A stretch of 64,000 nt of DNA from Punica granatum (taxonomy: Eukaryota; Streptophyta; Magnoliopsida; Myrtales; Lythraceae), in contig NC_045131.1 of the NCBI RefSeq assembly GCF_007655135.1, positions 23,358,001 to 23,422,000 of the forward strand. The letters run 5' to 3'. Position numbers and translations under genes: made by a program. Shown in pieces: positions 21,006 through 33,751 of this stretch. How positions within the stretch are numbered: the stretch's first letter is position 1; each line of letters starts with the position of its first letter. The notes under the pieces are model-generated. The model searched no databases, was not told the origin of the DNA, and saw only the letters and a list, made by a program, of their open reading frames with translations.

Positions 21006-22600
21006 CAGGCGAAGTTAACTAACACTAACTTCTTCCTGACAGAGAGTGTCACTGCGTGATCGGACGCACGTCCCTCTGCGTGACCCAGCGCATCTACCAG
21101 CGATCGAGCGCGCCTCACACATGTCCAAGCATGTTCACACCAACTCATACATGCCTGCTCAACGTATCAATGCATGTCTCTTGGTGTGCTCGCACAACAC
21201 CTACCAGGCCAGATCGCTTCCCTATACTCTTGCATTGAAATGCTGAACGGTTCATGCTCCTTCATGGTTTTCTTTTCCCATTGCAGGAAATTCTCAACAA
21301 GAAGACAGCCTGAATACTAAGCGACCACAATTGAGACAACAAACGTCTCCCATCCATCCAGCTCCTTGGGATTTCAACACTAAGTCCACATCCCTGCTCC
21401 ATAGAGCAATACCGCAAGCAAATCGGCGTCACTGCATTGCAGCGCCTTGCGCTATTCCTCAGCATTGACCTTTGCTCTTACATCTCTTGCATTTTCCTAT
21501 CGAGCATGCATTTACTGCATCGGACCTCAGTTCTGCATTTACTGCTTTCGGGCCTCGGCCCAGCATTTACTACTTTTGGGCTTCGGCCCCGCATTTACTG
21601 CTTTCAGGTTTTGACGCCTCGCATTTACTGCTTTCAGGCTCATCTGAAATCCAAAATCGACTTGGATACAAATTCATCCAAGCGATACTTCAAGGAGCAA
21701 GTCTAATCTTTCCACTACAAAGACAGAAAGTGACAGCTCCACAAACAGAGCATGACCCAACTCTCGATCGCAGACCAGCACGGTCATGCCTCCGATCAAG
21801 AATGGATCTCATCCACCTCCGTTGTGGTCATCGACTAAACACTGGGGCAACACGCGCAGTTTTCTTTAAACTCTCTGTTGCTTTCATTCAAATGCATTCC
21901 CACAAATGGGCTCCCGACATGAACAAATCCTTCAATGGAGCATTAGGACAGTCTCGAAGACGCCCTATCAGTTCTGTTGGACCTGTTCGACTCACCTGTC
22001 CTCGTGGGACTCGGCTTCTCGAGCCTTCCCTAGGACGGCTGCGCATGCCTACTCGCAATTAGGGAAAACATGCTTATGTGACCTCAGTCATGGTCTAACC
22101 ACTCCAGAGTGGTGATGACTACATTCCCGGAAACAAATGTCATCCACACGCGACACCCCATGGGTCGTGTGCGGGACAAAAGGGATTTTCCCATGGGTCC
22201 ACCCCATATTTCTTAACGCATACTCCACCGCACAATCGCCTAACACACTATCTTCTTTGTCATCTTTTACAGGGACACGCCGGTCACAGGCGAAGAATGA
22301 TGCACAGGCTCACGCCTTTCCGAGAACTCCTCTCGAGCCTCCTCCCTTATACTTTGACAGGGAAGGGGCTCGGCACGGAGGTACCCCCTACAAAGCTAAA
22401 GACAAAAACAACTGAGCGAGCCTTATGCCATCAACGCAACGATTTCAGTTGACATTGACGACATGAGACGGCCAGGGGCGACAGTTGCACAAACCTCCCA
22501 CCACGAGTCACATCGACGATAAAAGACCAGAGCATTCGCGTTCAACGCTTGCATCGAGACCACCTCGGACATCATCCACCCACGAAAAGTATTTCCAAAC

Positions 22601-22765
22601 GACGTACACTGGGGCATCCCCGGTTGAAGTTCGCACTAGCACAACTTTTCCAAGCGACGTACACTGGGGCATCCCCGGTTGAAGTTCGCGCCAACACAAC
22701 CTCGGCAAGCGACGTACACTGGGCCTCCCTGGTTGAAGTTCGCCCCGAGGTCGCCATCGTGGGTC
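22601..22765 (+). repeat. 55-bp tandem repeat, three copies (element B)
   Basis: GACGTACACTGGG starts at 22601, 22656 and 22711. Each unit carries TGGGGCATCCCC or a variant, a hairpin with a CAT loop that also occurs once in A (8375) and C (47147). Confidence 0.75.
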
Positions 22766-23434
22766 ACTCCAGCAAGTGACGTTGGAACGCTCCTGGTCAT
22801 TTACATTAAGTCCAGGCCTCCTCCACAACAAGAATCAAGACAACTCCGGCCACTGATTCCCTAGGGCAAATTTGTATTTTCCTTCTAGACAATAGGGGAA
22901 TTCACCTGAAGAGATTGCAAGGGAAAATGACACGAAGTTCAACTTTCGAGTGCACGGGAGTCAAACTTCCAAGAAAGCCGGTCCTCACAAAATAGGGCTA
23001 GCAACACATAATGAGTCTCCACGAGGCGAAGCACACCAAAGTGGCCTCGGCGATACAAAGTCGAGGAGTTTCAAACAAAGACACGGGGCACAAAACAAAC
23101 CCCAGCTGCAAGAAAAAAAAAACAGAGCGAAAAGAAGCGGGAAAAACCCGCCAATGAAGAGAGAGAAAAGATGCAGGAAAAACCTGCCAATGAACAAAAC
23201 AAGGCACCGCCGAGATTTAAAACTCCGACGCCGCCAATCCTGAGAAATCAACAAACCCCGACAAAAGGGGAGCAGCAGACACAACTCCTCGACGGAGACA
23301 GAAAACAATGCATTTGGAGGTTGAATCCTTCGAACCCTTCGCCCTTGCAAACTCGAGAGATAAAAGAATCGAGTCCGCTAGGTCGAAAACCCCTTTTTGG
23401 GGCGACCTAGGCAAAAGCTAGGGTAAAAGAGAGG

Positions 23435-23464
23435 CACGACCGAAAACCCTTTGGGGCGGTCGTG
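23435..23464 (+). other. Conserved hairpin, element B copy
   Basis: CACGACCG (23435-23442) pairs with CGGTCGTG (23457-23464). It is the C-G version of the T-A stem at 9006-9037 in A1. Confidence 0.55.
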
Positions 23465-24914
23465 GCAAAAGGAGAGCTCTTCCCCTTTAGGTTGAGAGGT
23501 GCGGCCCCGAGGTGGGTGACCGTAGCAAAAGGAGAGCAAAATGAGAGATAAATAAAATTGCCCCCTAGTCTCTCACACATCGTGTGGACAAGGGATCCCC
23601 AAGGGAAGTGGCCAGTTTATCTATTCCAACACGATCCCCGATCGGCTCTCCAATACCATTCAACCGTCCAAGAGGGAACCTTCCTCAAGCACAGTGGGTA
23701 ACTGAATACGCCGTCCAAGCAGTTCAGTACAACCTACACAACAGAAGGACGAAGAAAAATGGGGGTACATCTCATTGCAGGCGTGAACCCGTGTATCCTT
23801 TTAGCCTGCGGGCAACGTGCTTCCCAAGCTTTCTCTTTTCACTGTCTTTGCATAACTCCGAATGGGTCACAGCCACCCTTCAACAGGCTATCACAGAGCC
23901 AAAATCCCAGACATTCCTCTCCAAGAGTCTAGTCATAACGCTTTGGAAATGGTCAGACCGAGTCTGACCAAATCTGAATAGAAATCCCCAAGCGGGTTGC
24001 AAATGCAGCCGCCCTATTGTACCCTATTGAGAAGGGTTCAAAGCCGACGGGCGCGTCGAACAAACGATAGAATTGCTAGGGCATCGTCGGGGAAGTCTCG
24101 ATATGCCCAATACGTAGCTAACGGGAGCCCCTGGAGGCCTCGCATCTAGGCCTCCGAGAACGGGACCTACTTATACTGTCAAAGCAAAAATCTTCATGGG
24201 TTGTTTAGGTGACCCAAAACTGAAGATCTGCGTGTCGCAACAACATTTTCATGCTTACCTGTGTCCATTACTTGTTAGTATTTCTAACATGATTTACTAG
24301 TAATGTCAGGATCACAGGTACTGCAAACAGCATGAACTACGACAAACTCTGATTCCTAGTTCCACGGGATACGTAGGCGCTCTGTCTTAGAGCTCGAGTC
24401 TCGCAATACAAGACGCCGACTTTTGGCGTACTTTTTGCAGGTCAAAGCATGACCGCCCAAGCAGCAGAGCTGGCCTCCGACAAAGCACAATCATTCCTCA
24501 GCAGCAAAGTCGGTTTCCGGCAGCCCAATAGGTAACCGCCTAGCGGCGAGCCCGGCTTTCGGCAAATCAAACACATCACTGCCACAGAGGTAAGGCTTCA
24601 GTGAAATGACTTCGTCCCAGCATCAACGCTTGCCTCCGACAAATCAACGCTCCTTGGAAGATATCTCCCCAAGATCGATTCATCTCTACTTCATGTGACG
24701 GGTGACAATCTCAACCCAAGAGGAGAATCTTCAGAGCAGCACTCCGTGCATTCAATCGCATCACAATCAGTTGGCAAACAATGAAATATTCTGCCACTAC
24801 ATCGATTGCAACACGGACAAGCTCAGTGACGGAGGAAGCACAATGATTCATTCCACACCTCACGCAACTCCCTAGCGTTTGCATTTACTTTCTGCAATGC
24901 ATCCCATGCAATTT

Positions 24915-25370
24915 ACTTTTCTGCATTTCGGGTACGTCCCGACTACTTTCTTGCATTTCGGGTACGTCCCGACTACTTTCCCGCACTTCGGGTACGTCCC
25001 GACTACTTTCCCGCACCATGCAAACCGCCGGGCAAAACACCCCGCACCTTGCAAACCCGCCGGGCAACACGCCCCGCACCCCGCAAGTCCATTAGGTAGG
25101 CACCTTTGAACCATGTTGTTCATTCGGTATGCGCCCCGTGCATATTGCAAACCCTTCGGGTACGTCTCGACTACTTTCCTGCATTTCGGGTACGTCCCGA
25201 CTACTTTTCCGCATTTCGGGTACGTCCCGACTACTTTTCCTGCATTTCGGGTACGTCCCGACTACTTTTCTGCATTTCGGGTACGTCCCGACTACTTTTC
25301 CTGCATTTCGGGTACGTCCCGACTACTTTCCTGCACTTCGGGTACGTCCCGACTACTTATCTGTTTAGGG
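24915..25370 (+). repeat. 30-bp minisatellite before the PPT (element B)
   Basis: About ten units of 29-31 bp with TTCGGGTACGTCCCGACTAC, three before and seven after a spacer (25010-25150). Each unit carries the dyad TCGGG-TACGT-CCCGA. Open frames through it (GYVPTTFLHF repeats) are artefacts. Confidence 0.85.
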
Positions 25371-25543
25371 GTCCATCCCCTCAGGTTCATCCTGACTTTT
25401 ACATTTCTGCATCAGGTATAACATCCCCACATATCCAAAGTAAGAGGGAGAAGACTGTTATCGGAAATTCCATGTCAATCATTGCTATCAAATTGGGGCG
25501 CTTCTGAAGTCTTTGGCTGCATCCTCTACTCGAGCATGCAGTC

Positions 25544-25557
25544 AAAGAGGGGCAAGT
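25544..25557 (+). other. Polypurine tract of element B
   Basis: AAAGAGGGGCAAGT abuts the 3' LTR start at 25558. Confidence 0.85.
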
Positions 25558-28500
25558 TGTCAGCACCCCATTTTGGCTCACCTTTCCAAACGATGATATC
25601 AGCAATGATCCAAGCCACAACCTGAGCAGAATACAGAAAAACGACTTAACAGAGCAGAAAATCACTATTCATCCTCAAGTCGGCAAAATCAGGCAAATGA
25701 CACATGCATATGACAGAAGGACTCCAGGGGTCACCAAAGGGTAATAGAGTGACTAGAGAGCTCAGCAATATCCAAAACCGGCATTTTCAGTATATCACAC
25801 GGACAGTTATATTTTCCGATAGTTCGCTCGATCATCAGAAGACAGCCAATATTGGACCCCAAAAATCCACTCCAATGCCAAACAGATGAAAAGTGTCCCC
25901 AAAGGCATTTTGCAAATCATCTGCTCTATACAGAACAACTTTCTGTATACAGACAACTTTTCAGTGGAAGTCCAAAAATGCCGGTTTCTCGAAGAAAAGT
26001 TAATTCCAAATATCAGATGCGGCCATGCCCCTCAATCATACAGAGCACGAGCAATGCTTCATATTGTCTTTTAGAAGCCATACAGACACTCTGAATGACT
26101 TCCGAATGACAAAACGGGCATACCCTTCTTCGGAAGAGCGTAATCGGAGACTGGTCTGATGGAATTACGGCAAACGAAGTTCACACTACATTGCCCTGAA
26201 AACTCCAGCGGACATTCGTAATTGGGCAAAACAGACAGCAAAACCCTTCACGGTTTCCCGAGTAACCTCCGAGGGGCACAAAAGGCCATTTTCAGTGAAA
26301 ATCCATATCCGGAGGTCCTCTTTGGGGAAACTTGACGCCGGATGCTTACCTTACACAATGTTAGCCTTCTCAAGGCTCAATGTGGAATTGTCGGAATGAA
26401 TCACACAACTCATCTAGACCCCTCGAGCAGTGCTTTAAGGGTCTCAGATGCACTTTTCATATCCTTAGAGGCCCAATCTCAGCAAACAGAGATCGCAGTA
26501 ATCTCCGGATCGCCCAAGAAACTCAGAAAGCAATCTGAGAAATCCAGTTTCGGCCTCCTAGGACATCTCCGGCTCCATATTTGTATTTACCGGCTTAAGG
26601 GACAAGGACCTACGTAATTTGACAATTTATGTCAAAATGACCGACGTGGGATGCAGATACAAGATATGCTGTCAGAAGTGGGTAACCTCGTTCTGAATGC
26701 ATAAAAGGAGCAAAACCGGCTTCCAAGCCTCATACAGACATTTGGCAATTTCTCACGGAAAATGCCAATCTCGGACTCATTAAATCCATTTCCTCGCGTA
26801 TATCGATAATTCGACGTTCAATTCAAACCACGAACTTCGAATGCGCGATCAATCGAGACCTGAACTTTTTCCCGGTTTCTCCTCTTCGGTCGTGGGACCC
26901 ACGGGCTACTCAAGATGAGTCACCCTTTACTCTAGAAGCTTCTTCTTCTTCTTCAATGCAAGAAGCCAACTTGCACTCTTGCTTGAAAATATCCAAGAGT
27001 TTGAAGACAACACTCAAGCCTCCATCAATGCTCATCAATGCTCATCAATGTCTTATCTCTTCTTCATTAATGCAATGGAAGAGGATGAGGCTTGATATTT
27101 TCTAAGTATGGGGGTTAAGAGCACTTGCTTTTGCTAATTGTGTCATTAGCTTTGCCTATAAATGGCCCAAAAGTGATTAAGATAATCACTTCTCCTCTTA
27201 CACACTCTCCAACCTTTCTCTTTCAAGAAATCCTCTCAAACTCCATAGCCAAGAACACTCAAGAACCAGAAAACTTCAGCACTTAGAAGGAAGAGAAAAG
27301 AAAACCGAAAAGATCAAAAGAGAGCCTTGAGTTCTTAAGTCGGAAGCCGATGTTCATCATCCTGACTTAAGCTCAAAATTTCTCAAACTTCATATCCCAC
27401 TCATTTTGGACCCATGGAGTTCATTGGTGAAATTGGTTTTTCCATTTGAAGTCTTTAAATTATTGTTTCAGGTCAAATAGTGCATTTCGGGTGAAATCGC
27501 TACTCTCGGGTGAATAGTGACCCGCCAGCGCCAGCCGCGCGCACGCCCGCGCACGCCCGCGCACGCCCGCGCGCACGCCCGCGCGCCTGCCCGCGCGCAC
27601 GCGCACGCCCGCGCCCCGCGCACGCCCGCGCGCCTGCTCGCGCCCCGCGCACGCCGCGCGCCTCCCGTGCATTCCAGCCGCATTCCCCGTGCACCTAGCT
27701 CCCCGAACGTGCATCCTTTGCACCCGAGCATCCTTCCAAGCGTTCAACCGAGTCACCCGACTCTCGAACACTTCCCCGACTCTTTCCTCGTATCCCGAGG
27801 CTAGGTAAATCACTCTTGACTTAGAGGAGTTAGGGCTTTTTATATTTTTGCATGGCTATGGAGTACTATGGTATTTTATGCATACTTAACTTGCAAGACT
27901 TAACTTTTATGCAATTTTATGTTATATTATGCATGTGTATTACCTTATAACTTGCTAGCATGTCGGAAAAAGGTTTGGATTGTTGTTTGGAAGACTATCC
28001 CGACCCGGAAATGGCAAGTGAGCTCACGGCCAAGTCTCTAAATGGGATGGCCGAGACTTGAGTTGCTCTTTCGGGTTAAGATTGGTCTCCTTAGCCCGAT
28101 CCAAGTTATTTTCCGAGTTTATTTTGTTGTTCTTGCATGCATGAAGCCGGTATTATTTTATCGATTCCTTAAATAACATGTTTGTGAATGTTTGCATGTT
28201 TAAATGAGTTAATCAAATCATGGTAATACCGGCTTTTGTCAAAACGTGTTATTCATGATGTTTGATGTTTGAGCATGCGAAAAATGATTAAACCAAGACA
28301 AGGAAATTCTTTGTGATTTGAATCGAGCCATGAGAGTATTCGGCCATCTTTGACAAGGTGAAGCGGAGGGCTTCTTGGCCCTTTTTGGATCAAGAATGAT
28401 TTCCTTATTTCGAGTTTAATTCATTTCTCGGATTGTACGAAAGTGTAATTTCGATATTTCCACGATTCCCATGTTAAAACATCGATTACATGTCTTTTCA

Positions 28501-30181
28501 AAACAAAACATGCATGGATTCGGGTATCGTTGACTCATTCGGGTCCATTCGGTTACGAGGGTAGTTTCGGTCATTGGACCAAATATCCTCGATCCTTACG
28601 GATTCGTGTTGGTCGCCGAATCACGAATCGTTTTCACAATTAAAGTATTCGGCAATAACCTTAAGCATTAATTCCACGAACGGGTTAATCGGGACGTTCA
28701 CACGGTTAATTCATTCCATTTAAAAAACTTTGCACGAATTGGACATTAATTTGTAACTCGCGTCGACGAATTACAAAACGGTGTTAATGCCCTTTTCAAA
28801 ACCCTCATACTTTCAAATCCTTATTGTGTTGTTCTCCTTTTCTGAAAACAAATTTTCAAATCAAGGGCAAGAACATCATTTCGTGATTTGCCGACATCCT
28901 AGCGCAGTTTAAGATGTCAGTTGGGTATTCTGTATCAAAATACAATTATCGGACTAATCATTTCACTCGACTTAACCAAATCCTAGAAAATGGTTAGGCG
29001 GAACTCTAGGTTCCAAATCTAGAGTCAAAATACAAGTTTGGATCAATTCAGTGGTAATTCAGTGTCACAACACCGAATCACTATAAAAGCAATCTACACA
29101 CATGATATTCGTTTCTCTTTTCCAAATTTCCAACAAAAGCAGAATACTAAAACATTGGCACGTGTTTGATTGCATAGCATATGGCATTTGCTTGCAAAAA
29201 CACTTTTGGATTAATGAACTTGTTAATCCACGTACATTCGGTAAATACAAAACACCTTGTCTGTTATTAACATGTTGCGTGTTATCTTTCCGCACTTGTT
29301 TGCCATACGGGTCGAGCTTGATCCCTAGGCCGAATAATATTAGGGTTCAACACCCTAATCATCGAGCACAGGGTTCAACGCCCTAATCAACACTCACAGG
29401 GTCCAACGCCCTATTCAGTGAGAGCGTCCATTGAATTTCAGTTCTTCGGTCTTTTTCCCTAAACTCACAGTGAGTTAGAGTGGAATAATAACCGAACGCG
29501 AGTCGACTGGAATTCGGCCATTTGTAATTTGTATTTATTGTTTTCGAGAGCATTGTAAGGATTTTATTTTGTACATTTATTCTGTAAGAATTCCAGTCGG
29601 TGAGCGAACGGTCCGAGAGTCGAATTAATCGAATCGGTCTAATGCTTGCCCAGATACAAGTAAATCCAAGAACTCGCGGTTCTGGTTCACGCAGGGATTC
29701 AACCTCCATGGTTCGATGAACTGTAACGCAAGATTGTGAACCAATTCCCCGACACACGGGTTTACTTCTCTCTCAGCTTCTCCACCGACATCGTTTAATT
29801 CATCGAAGTTACGGTGTCAAAACGTGTGAGACGAGTGCAGCCTAATTCATGCGGTAAATAAAACAAAAATTCAAGCCTAGCAAACCAGAGTATCGAAAGG
29901 ACGTGCGGGATATAGGCCCGCACGTAACATGAACCCCCGAATAAGGATTTTCCGGTTCCGCACAGATCAATGCCTTAATGACAAACTAGGTGTTCCATAC
30001 CCCTAGACTCGGGTAACTTATCCGCCCTCGACCTACGGGTCGTAAAATGATAAGTGGCGACTCCTTCTCTCACGCGTGTCCGACGCGCGTCCCCACGGGA
30101 AGGTGGATGTTCCGACCAAGCCGCGCGATCCAAAAGCGTGCAATGCGGGCCCCGACGAGAGTCCACATTCGGGTCCGTACA
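25558..30181 (+). repeat. 3' LTR of element B
   Basis: 4624 bp, TGTCAGCACC...CCGTACA, a near copy of 13988-18498. It keeps the segment at about 26290-26405 that the 5' LTR lost. TATA at 27157. All stems listed for the 5' LTR are present (17821/17905 corresponds to 29504/29588). Confidence 0.93.
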
Positions 30182-31505
30182 GTGGGATAATAGATCCCAA
30201 TCTAGAGTCAAAACACGAGTTTGGCTAATTCAGTAAAACCGCAGTGACACATAACTGAATGAGAGTTATAAAACAAATACACACATGTAATCGGCTTAGA
30301 ACCTTATCCTAATCCGCCATCTATGTTTGCCTAGGTTAGATACATTGTTTGTTACTCAACCCCGGCTAATAACTGATTAAATCATGTACATTCGGCCTAA
30401 TACACAATTCGTCTGTATTCACTAACACTTATCAGTTGTTGTCAGTTGCTTTCTGTATTGAGTCAGTTATATCAGTTTTCTCCGGTTTTATTCTTGCTTT
30501 TGACGATTTATTGCGGTGCGGGCCCGAACCCATAGGTCACATGTTGCAGGGGGTCCAACGCCTTTTAACTTACCGAGCGCGTGCAACCCGAGTGCGGAAT
30601 GGGATCTAGCCTTGATTCACCGTCACACTCCGAATACGGCCTATGTGGAAGGCGGATTCGGATTGAGCGCGTGAAACGTGTTTAGATATCACCCGGGAGC
30701 TCGATTGGTCCGACGGTTACAGTGGGAACTAATCGGTTCTCCTGCAAACCATCGGTTCAATCGGACCCGACCCCTGGCTCCTTGAGCCTGCGTTGCCTTA
30801 ATTTGTTTATCGGTTATTCAAAACACACGGTGAGCCGGAGCGGAATATTGGCCCAATGTAAACCGATCGGGATCCATTTATTTCATTCAATTGCATTCTG
30901 CAATTATTCGAGTGTACATTGTGAGGATCTTATTTGTATGTTTATTCATATACTTGTAAGGATCTCGGTCGGTGAGCAAGAGGTCCTAGTGTCGAGTCGG
31001 TTAAGTCGGTCTATCGCCACCAAGGGATGAGTAAGCTCGAATAATCATGGTCTTGGTTCGCGCAGGGAATCGACCGTCACGGTCCGAAGAACTGTAACGC
31101 TAAGATAGCGAACCGATTCCTTGACTCACAAGCCTACTCATCCTTCGGATTCTCGGTCCAACTCAATCGATTCATCGATTTTACAGTGTCAAAACGGGCG
31201 AGTCGAGCGCAACTCTAAATCACGCGGCAAATAAACAAAATGGCAAGCCTAGCAAGCTAGAGTACCGAAAGGGCGTGCGGGATATAGGCCCGCACGTAAT
31301 AGAATCCCCGAATTTGGAACTTCCGGTTCCGTACGACCATTGCCTTAGCATTTAGGTGTACCCCGTAGCCCTAGACCCGGGTAACTTGCCGGCCCTCGAC
31401 CCTCGAGTCGTAAAATGGCAAGTGGCGACTCCTTCTCACGTGCGTCCGTCGCGCGTCCCCGGGAAGGTGGACACTCCCAAGCCGCGTTTGCTTAGGCGCG
31501 CGCAT
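30182..31505 (+). repeat. LTR2 of chain A, right part
   Basis: Begins with the second GTGGG and continues LTR2. Its end at GCGCGCAT matches truncated LTR1, not full LTR3, so LTR2 joins a 3' LTR head to a deleted 5' LTR tail. Near 30548 a deletion removed one of the two CCAAC hairpins. The long stem survives at 30864/30960 with one extra G-U pair. Confidence 0.88.
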
Positions 31506-31973
31506 ACTAGTTCCTTAAGTACCTTGTCCGACATCCCACGGGCACCGATATAGGAAGCTAGGTTAGTCAGAGGTTCCGAGTTAGGGAACGGATGGAGTCG
31601 GCTATGCCACCGAACCAGCCCCCAAAGATCCTTGCCCGATTTCAAGGAATTCACACCCTTGAGTCGGGGCCCCCCATCCCTAGTTAGCGGTTCTCCCAGT
31701 AGCACCGAAAACCATGCATACACAGGGACCGTCATGCTGGACCAATTTTTACCTCCACGCCGTCAACCGACCCAAAGTTGAGTCCTTGAGTCGGCCCGTA
31801 GTTTTTTTTAGGACGGGCATTTTGTTGTTTTTGTAAGAAAGAGCGATGTACACTGTAAAGAACGCAACTATAGTTTATCTTTTCGCACTGCATACATTTT
31901 TTCGAAAAACCTAGGACATTACATTGATTTGATCCTAAAAATGTTAAGCCGGCATCTCCCCATCTAGGTAAGG
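31506..31973 (+). other. Leader of internal unit 2, PBS deleted
   Basis: Same deletion as at 3013-3480. It holds the conserved stem CCCGATTTCAAGG (31635-31647)/CCTTGAGTCGGG (31657-31668). The in-frame TAG at 31965 just before the ATG fixes the ORF1 start. Confidence 0.6.
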
Positions 31974-33447
31974 ATGGATCGCTCGCATCCCTGTCTCAGA
32001 CTCGATGACATCATCATGCCATCCGCAGACATTACTCGCCTCTGGAACACATTCCGCCCAGTTGACCGTGCATTCCTTCGGCCCATCATAGGAGACTTGC
32101 CATTACTCGCTGATTCCCCCATTGACTGGACCCTACTTGAAGCTGCTATTAGTTATTGGGACATTCAGCGGGCTGTATTCAGTTTTCAGGGGTCAGAGTT
32201 GGCTCCTACAGTAGAGGAGTACGCGGTACTCATTCAGCGACCCACGCCGACCCTCGACATCGTGGTGCCCAACCAGTTCGCCACGATACAGAGTAGACTC
32301 GCCATCCTCTTGGATCTCCGCGACGAAGAAATTCGTCCTGAACTTCAGCATGGGCGGGAGCATAGCGTTAGGACCGCATGGCTCATAGACTTCATACATG
32401 TTCGTTCTCTCAATGCCAGGGAAGAATCATACCAGCGTGACGCATGTCACGGGTTCCTCTTGCTCATCTTTGGGACCATCCTGTTCCCCCACTCGTCGAA
32501 CCTCATAGACGGGGCACTTGCCCAAGTCGTCCTCCAAGTGGTAGGGGGCCATAGTTATGTAGAAGCCGTCTTGGCTGAGACCATTCGGTCTCTTGACTAT
32601 GTACGAGAGGTTCGACGTGGTAAAATGAGAGGAGCTCCGCATCTTCTTCAGATTTGGCTCCTCGGACACATCAGGCCATTCTGTTCATCACGTCGCATTT
32701 CCTGCATCACTGACAAGCGTTCGCTCATTGCTCGCCTACTTCAAGTGTTTCGGCCCTCCGATCGCGACTACACTGATTGGATCCAGTTCTTCAAGAGACT
32801 CACCCCGGCACAGTTTTCGTGGGCCGCTCGCTGGAATCCCGGTGGTCCCATGATCATTGGATGTCCTACAATCATAGGACTCCCTCTAATCAGTCACTTA
32901 GAAAGCACACTTGTTTTCTCAGCCCGAGTCATCAGACAACTTGGCGGCTTACAGGATATTCCTAGAGAGGCAGATCGCACTCCCCACCGCTTCACGTGGA
33001 CGGATATTACAACTTTACTTCCAGATAGAGTTCTGCGGATTAGAGAAGTTCAACATCTATGGAACACGCGCACCGTTCAAGAGCTCTATTTCCCGGGGCA
33101 CCCTACCGACGACGAACGAGCTTTCTCAGCCACCGTAGCATATGTGGCGCAATTCCATCCGCAGGGACTCACACCCGTTCGTCGACGACTTTTGCCGCGG
33201 ATTCCCCGCACACTGCATGCAGACGTTCCAGACGCAGAGAGCTCAGTCCAAGGAGTCATGCACACAGAGTTGCAGTCCATCAAAGAAAAGAGATCGATTC
33301 CGTTGTGAGCTTGCGGATATTCGCGCAGAACTCACTGACCACAGAGAGCTTTAGAGCGAGTTGGCTCAGATTCACGTACGCATAGCAAACCAAGACAGGG
33401 GGATAGCACGTTTCAGCGCTATGCTGGACCAAGGATTAGTTTGTTAA
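31974..33447 (+). pseudogene. ORF1 of unit A2, open for 444 codons, C-terminal coiled coil frameshifted
   Basis: Nearly identical to A1 and clearly related to the 496-aa ORF1 of element B. The globular domain is complete: LWNTFRPVDRAFL near the N-terminus, FQGSELAPTVEEYAVLI near residue 75, LLLIFGTILFP near 165, VLAETIRSLDYV near 200 and YTDWIQFFKRLTPAQFSWAA near 265. The first stop is at 33306-33308. By comparison with B, a one-base shift near 33290 moves the frame off the coiled coil; the older frame runs on through a second stop (33352-33354) to 33447. The same two lesions are in A1, so they predate the duplication. It could still make a 444-aa protein without most of the coil. Function unknown. 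Confidence 0.75.
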
Positions 33448-33751
33448 ACGTTTTTGCCCTCGCTCGGACCCACGCCACTTTCGAGCGGCCACCGAGCGCA
33501 AAGGGATGTCGGCTTTACGTTTATGTTCCTTTCCTTTCTTTCGAATGTTCTATTTTGTAAAACCATGGAACTTGGAGCCAATCAATGTAGTGACATTAGT
33601 GTTTTGAAAGCTCATGCATCTCATACATTTTGTCATTTTACTTAATTCCGCACTTATCATTTGAGATATTGGTGTCTGTCCTTACACATTCTTGGAATCT
33701 AGGTGATTACCACTGGCGTCACACCGCTACCCGATTCGTCAACGTCTCAGG
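33448..33751 (+). other. ORF1-gag spacer, unit A2
   Basis: Copy of 4954-5256 with a few substitutions. No gene or repeat seen. Confidence 0.5.

Larger units (their letters stand above)
20572..25543 (+). other. Non-coding region of element B after ORF1
   Basis: About 5 kb with no gag, protease, RT or integrase motif. Contents in order: two copies of a roughly 115-bp repeat (20790-21005), a strong acceptor-like tract TTTTCTTTTCCCATTGCAG ending at 21285, UNCG-type hairpins (21540-21640), a second acceptor-like tract (ending 22271), a 55-bp repeat (22601 on), GCGGG/CCCGC hairpins (23135-23200), the hairpin pair around 23380-23464 and the minisatellite at 24915-25370. Most blocks recur in C and several in A. 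Confidence 0.6.
13988..30181 (+). mobile_element. Element B: complete ORF1-only LTR retrotransposon inserted in LTR2 of A
   Basis: 16.2 kb, with LTRs 13988-18498 and 25558-30181, PBS at 18502, ORF1 at 19081-20571, a PPT at 25544 and a perfect 5-bp target duplication. The two LTRs are nearly identical apart from a roughly 113-bp gap in the 5' LTR (near 14720, versus 26290-26405 in the 3' LTR), so the insertion is young and the latest visible event in the nest. There is no gag and no pol. Its LTRs are related to those of C and D more than to A. Movement must have used proteins in trans. Confidence 0.93.
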
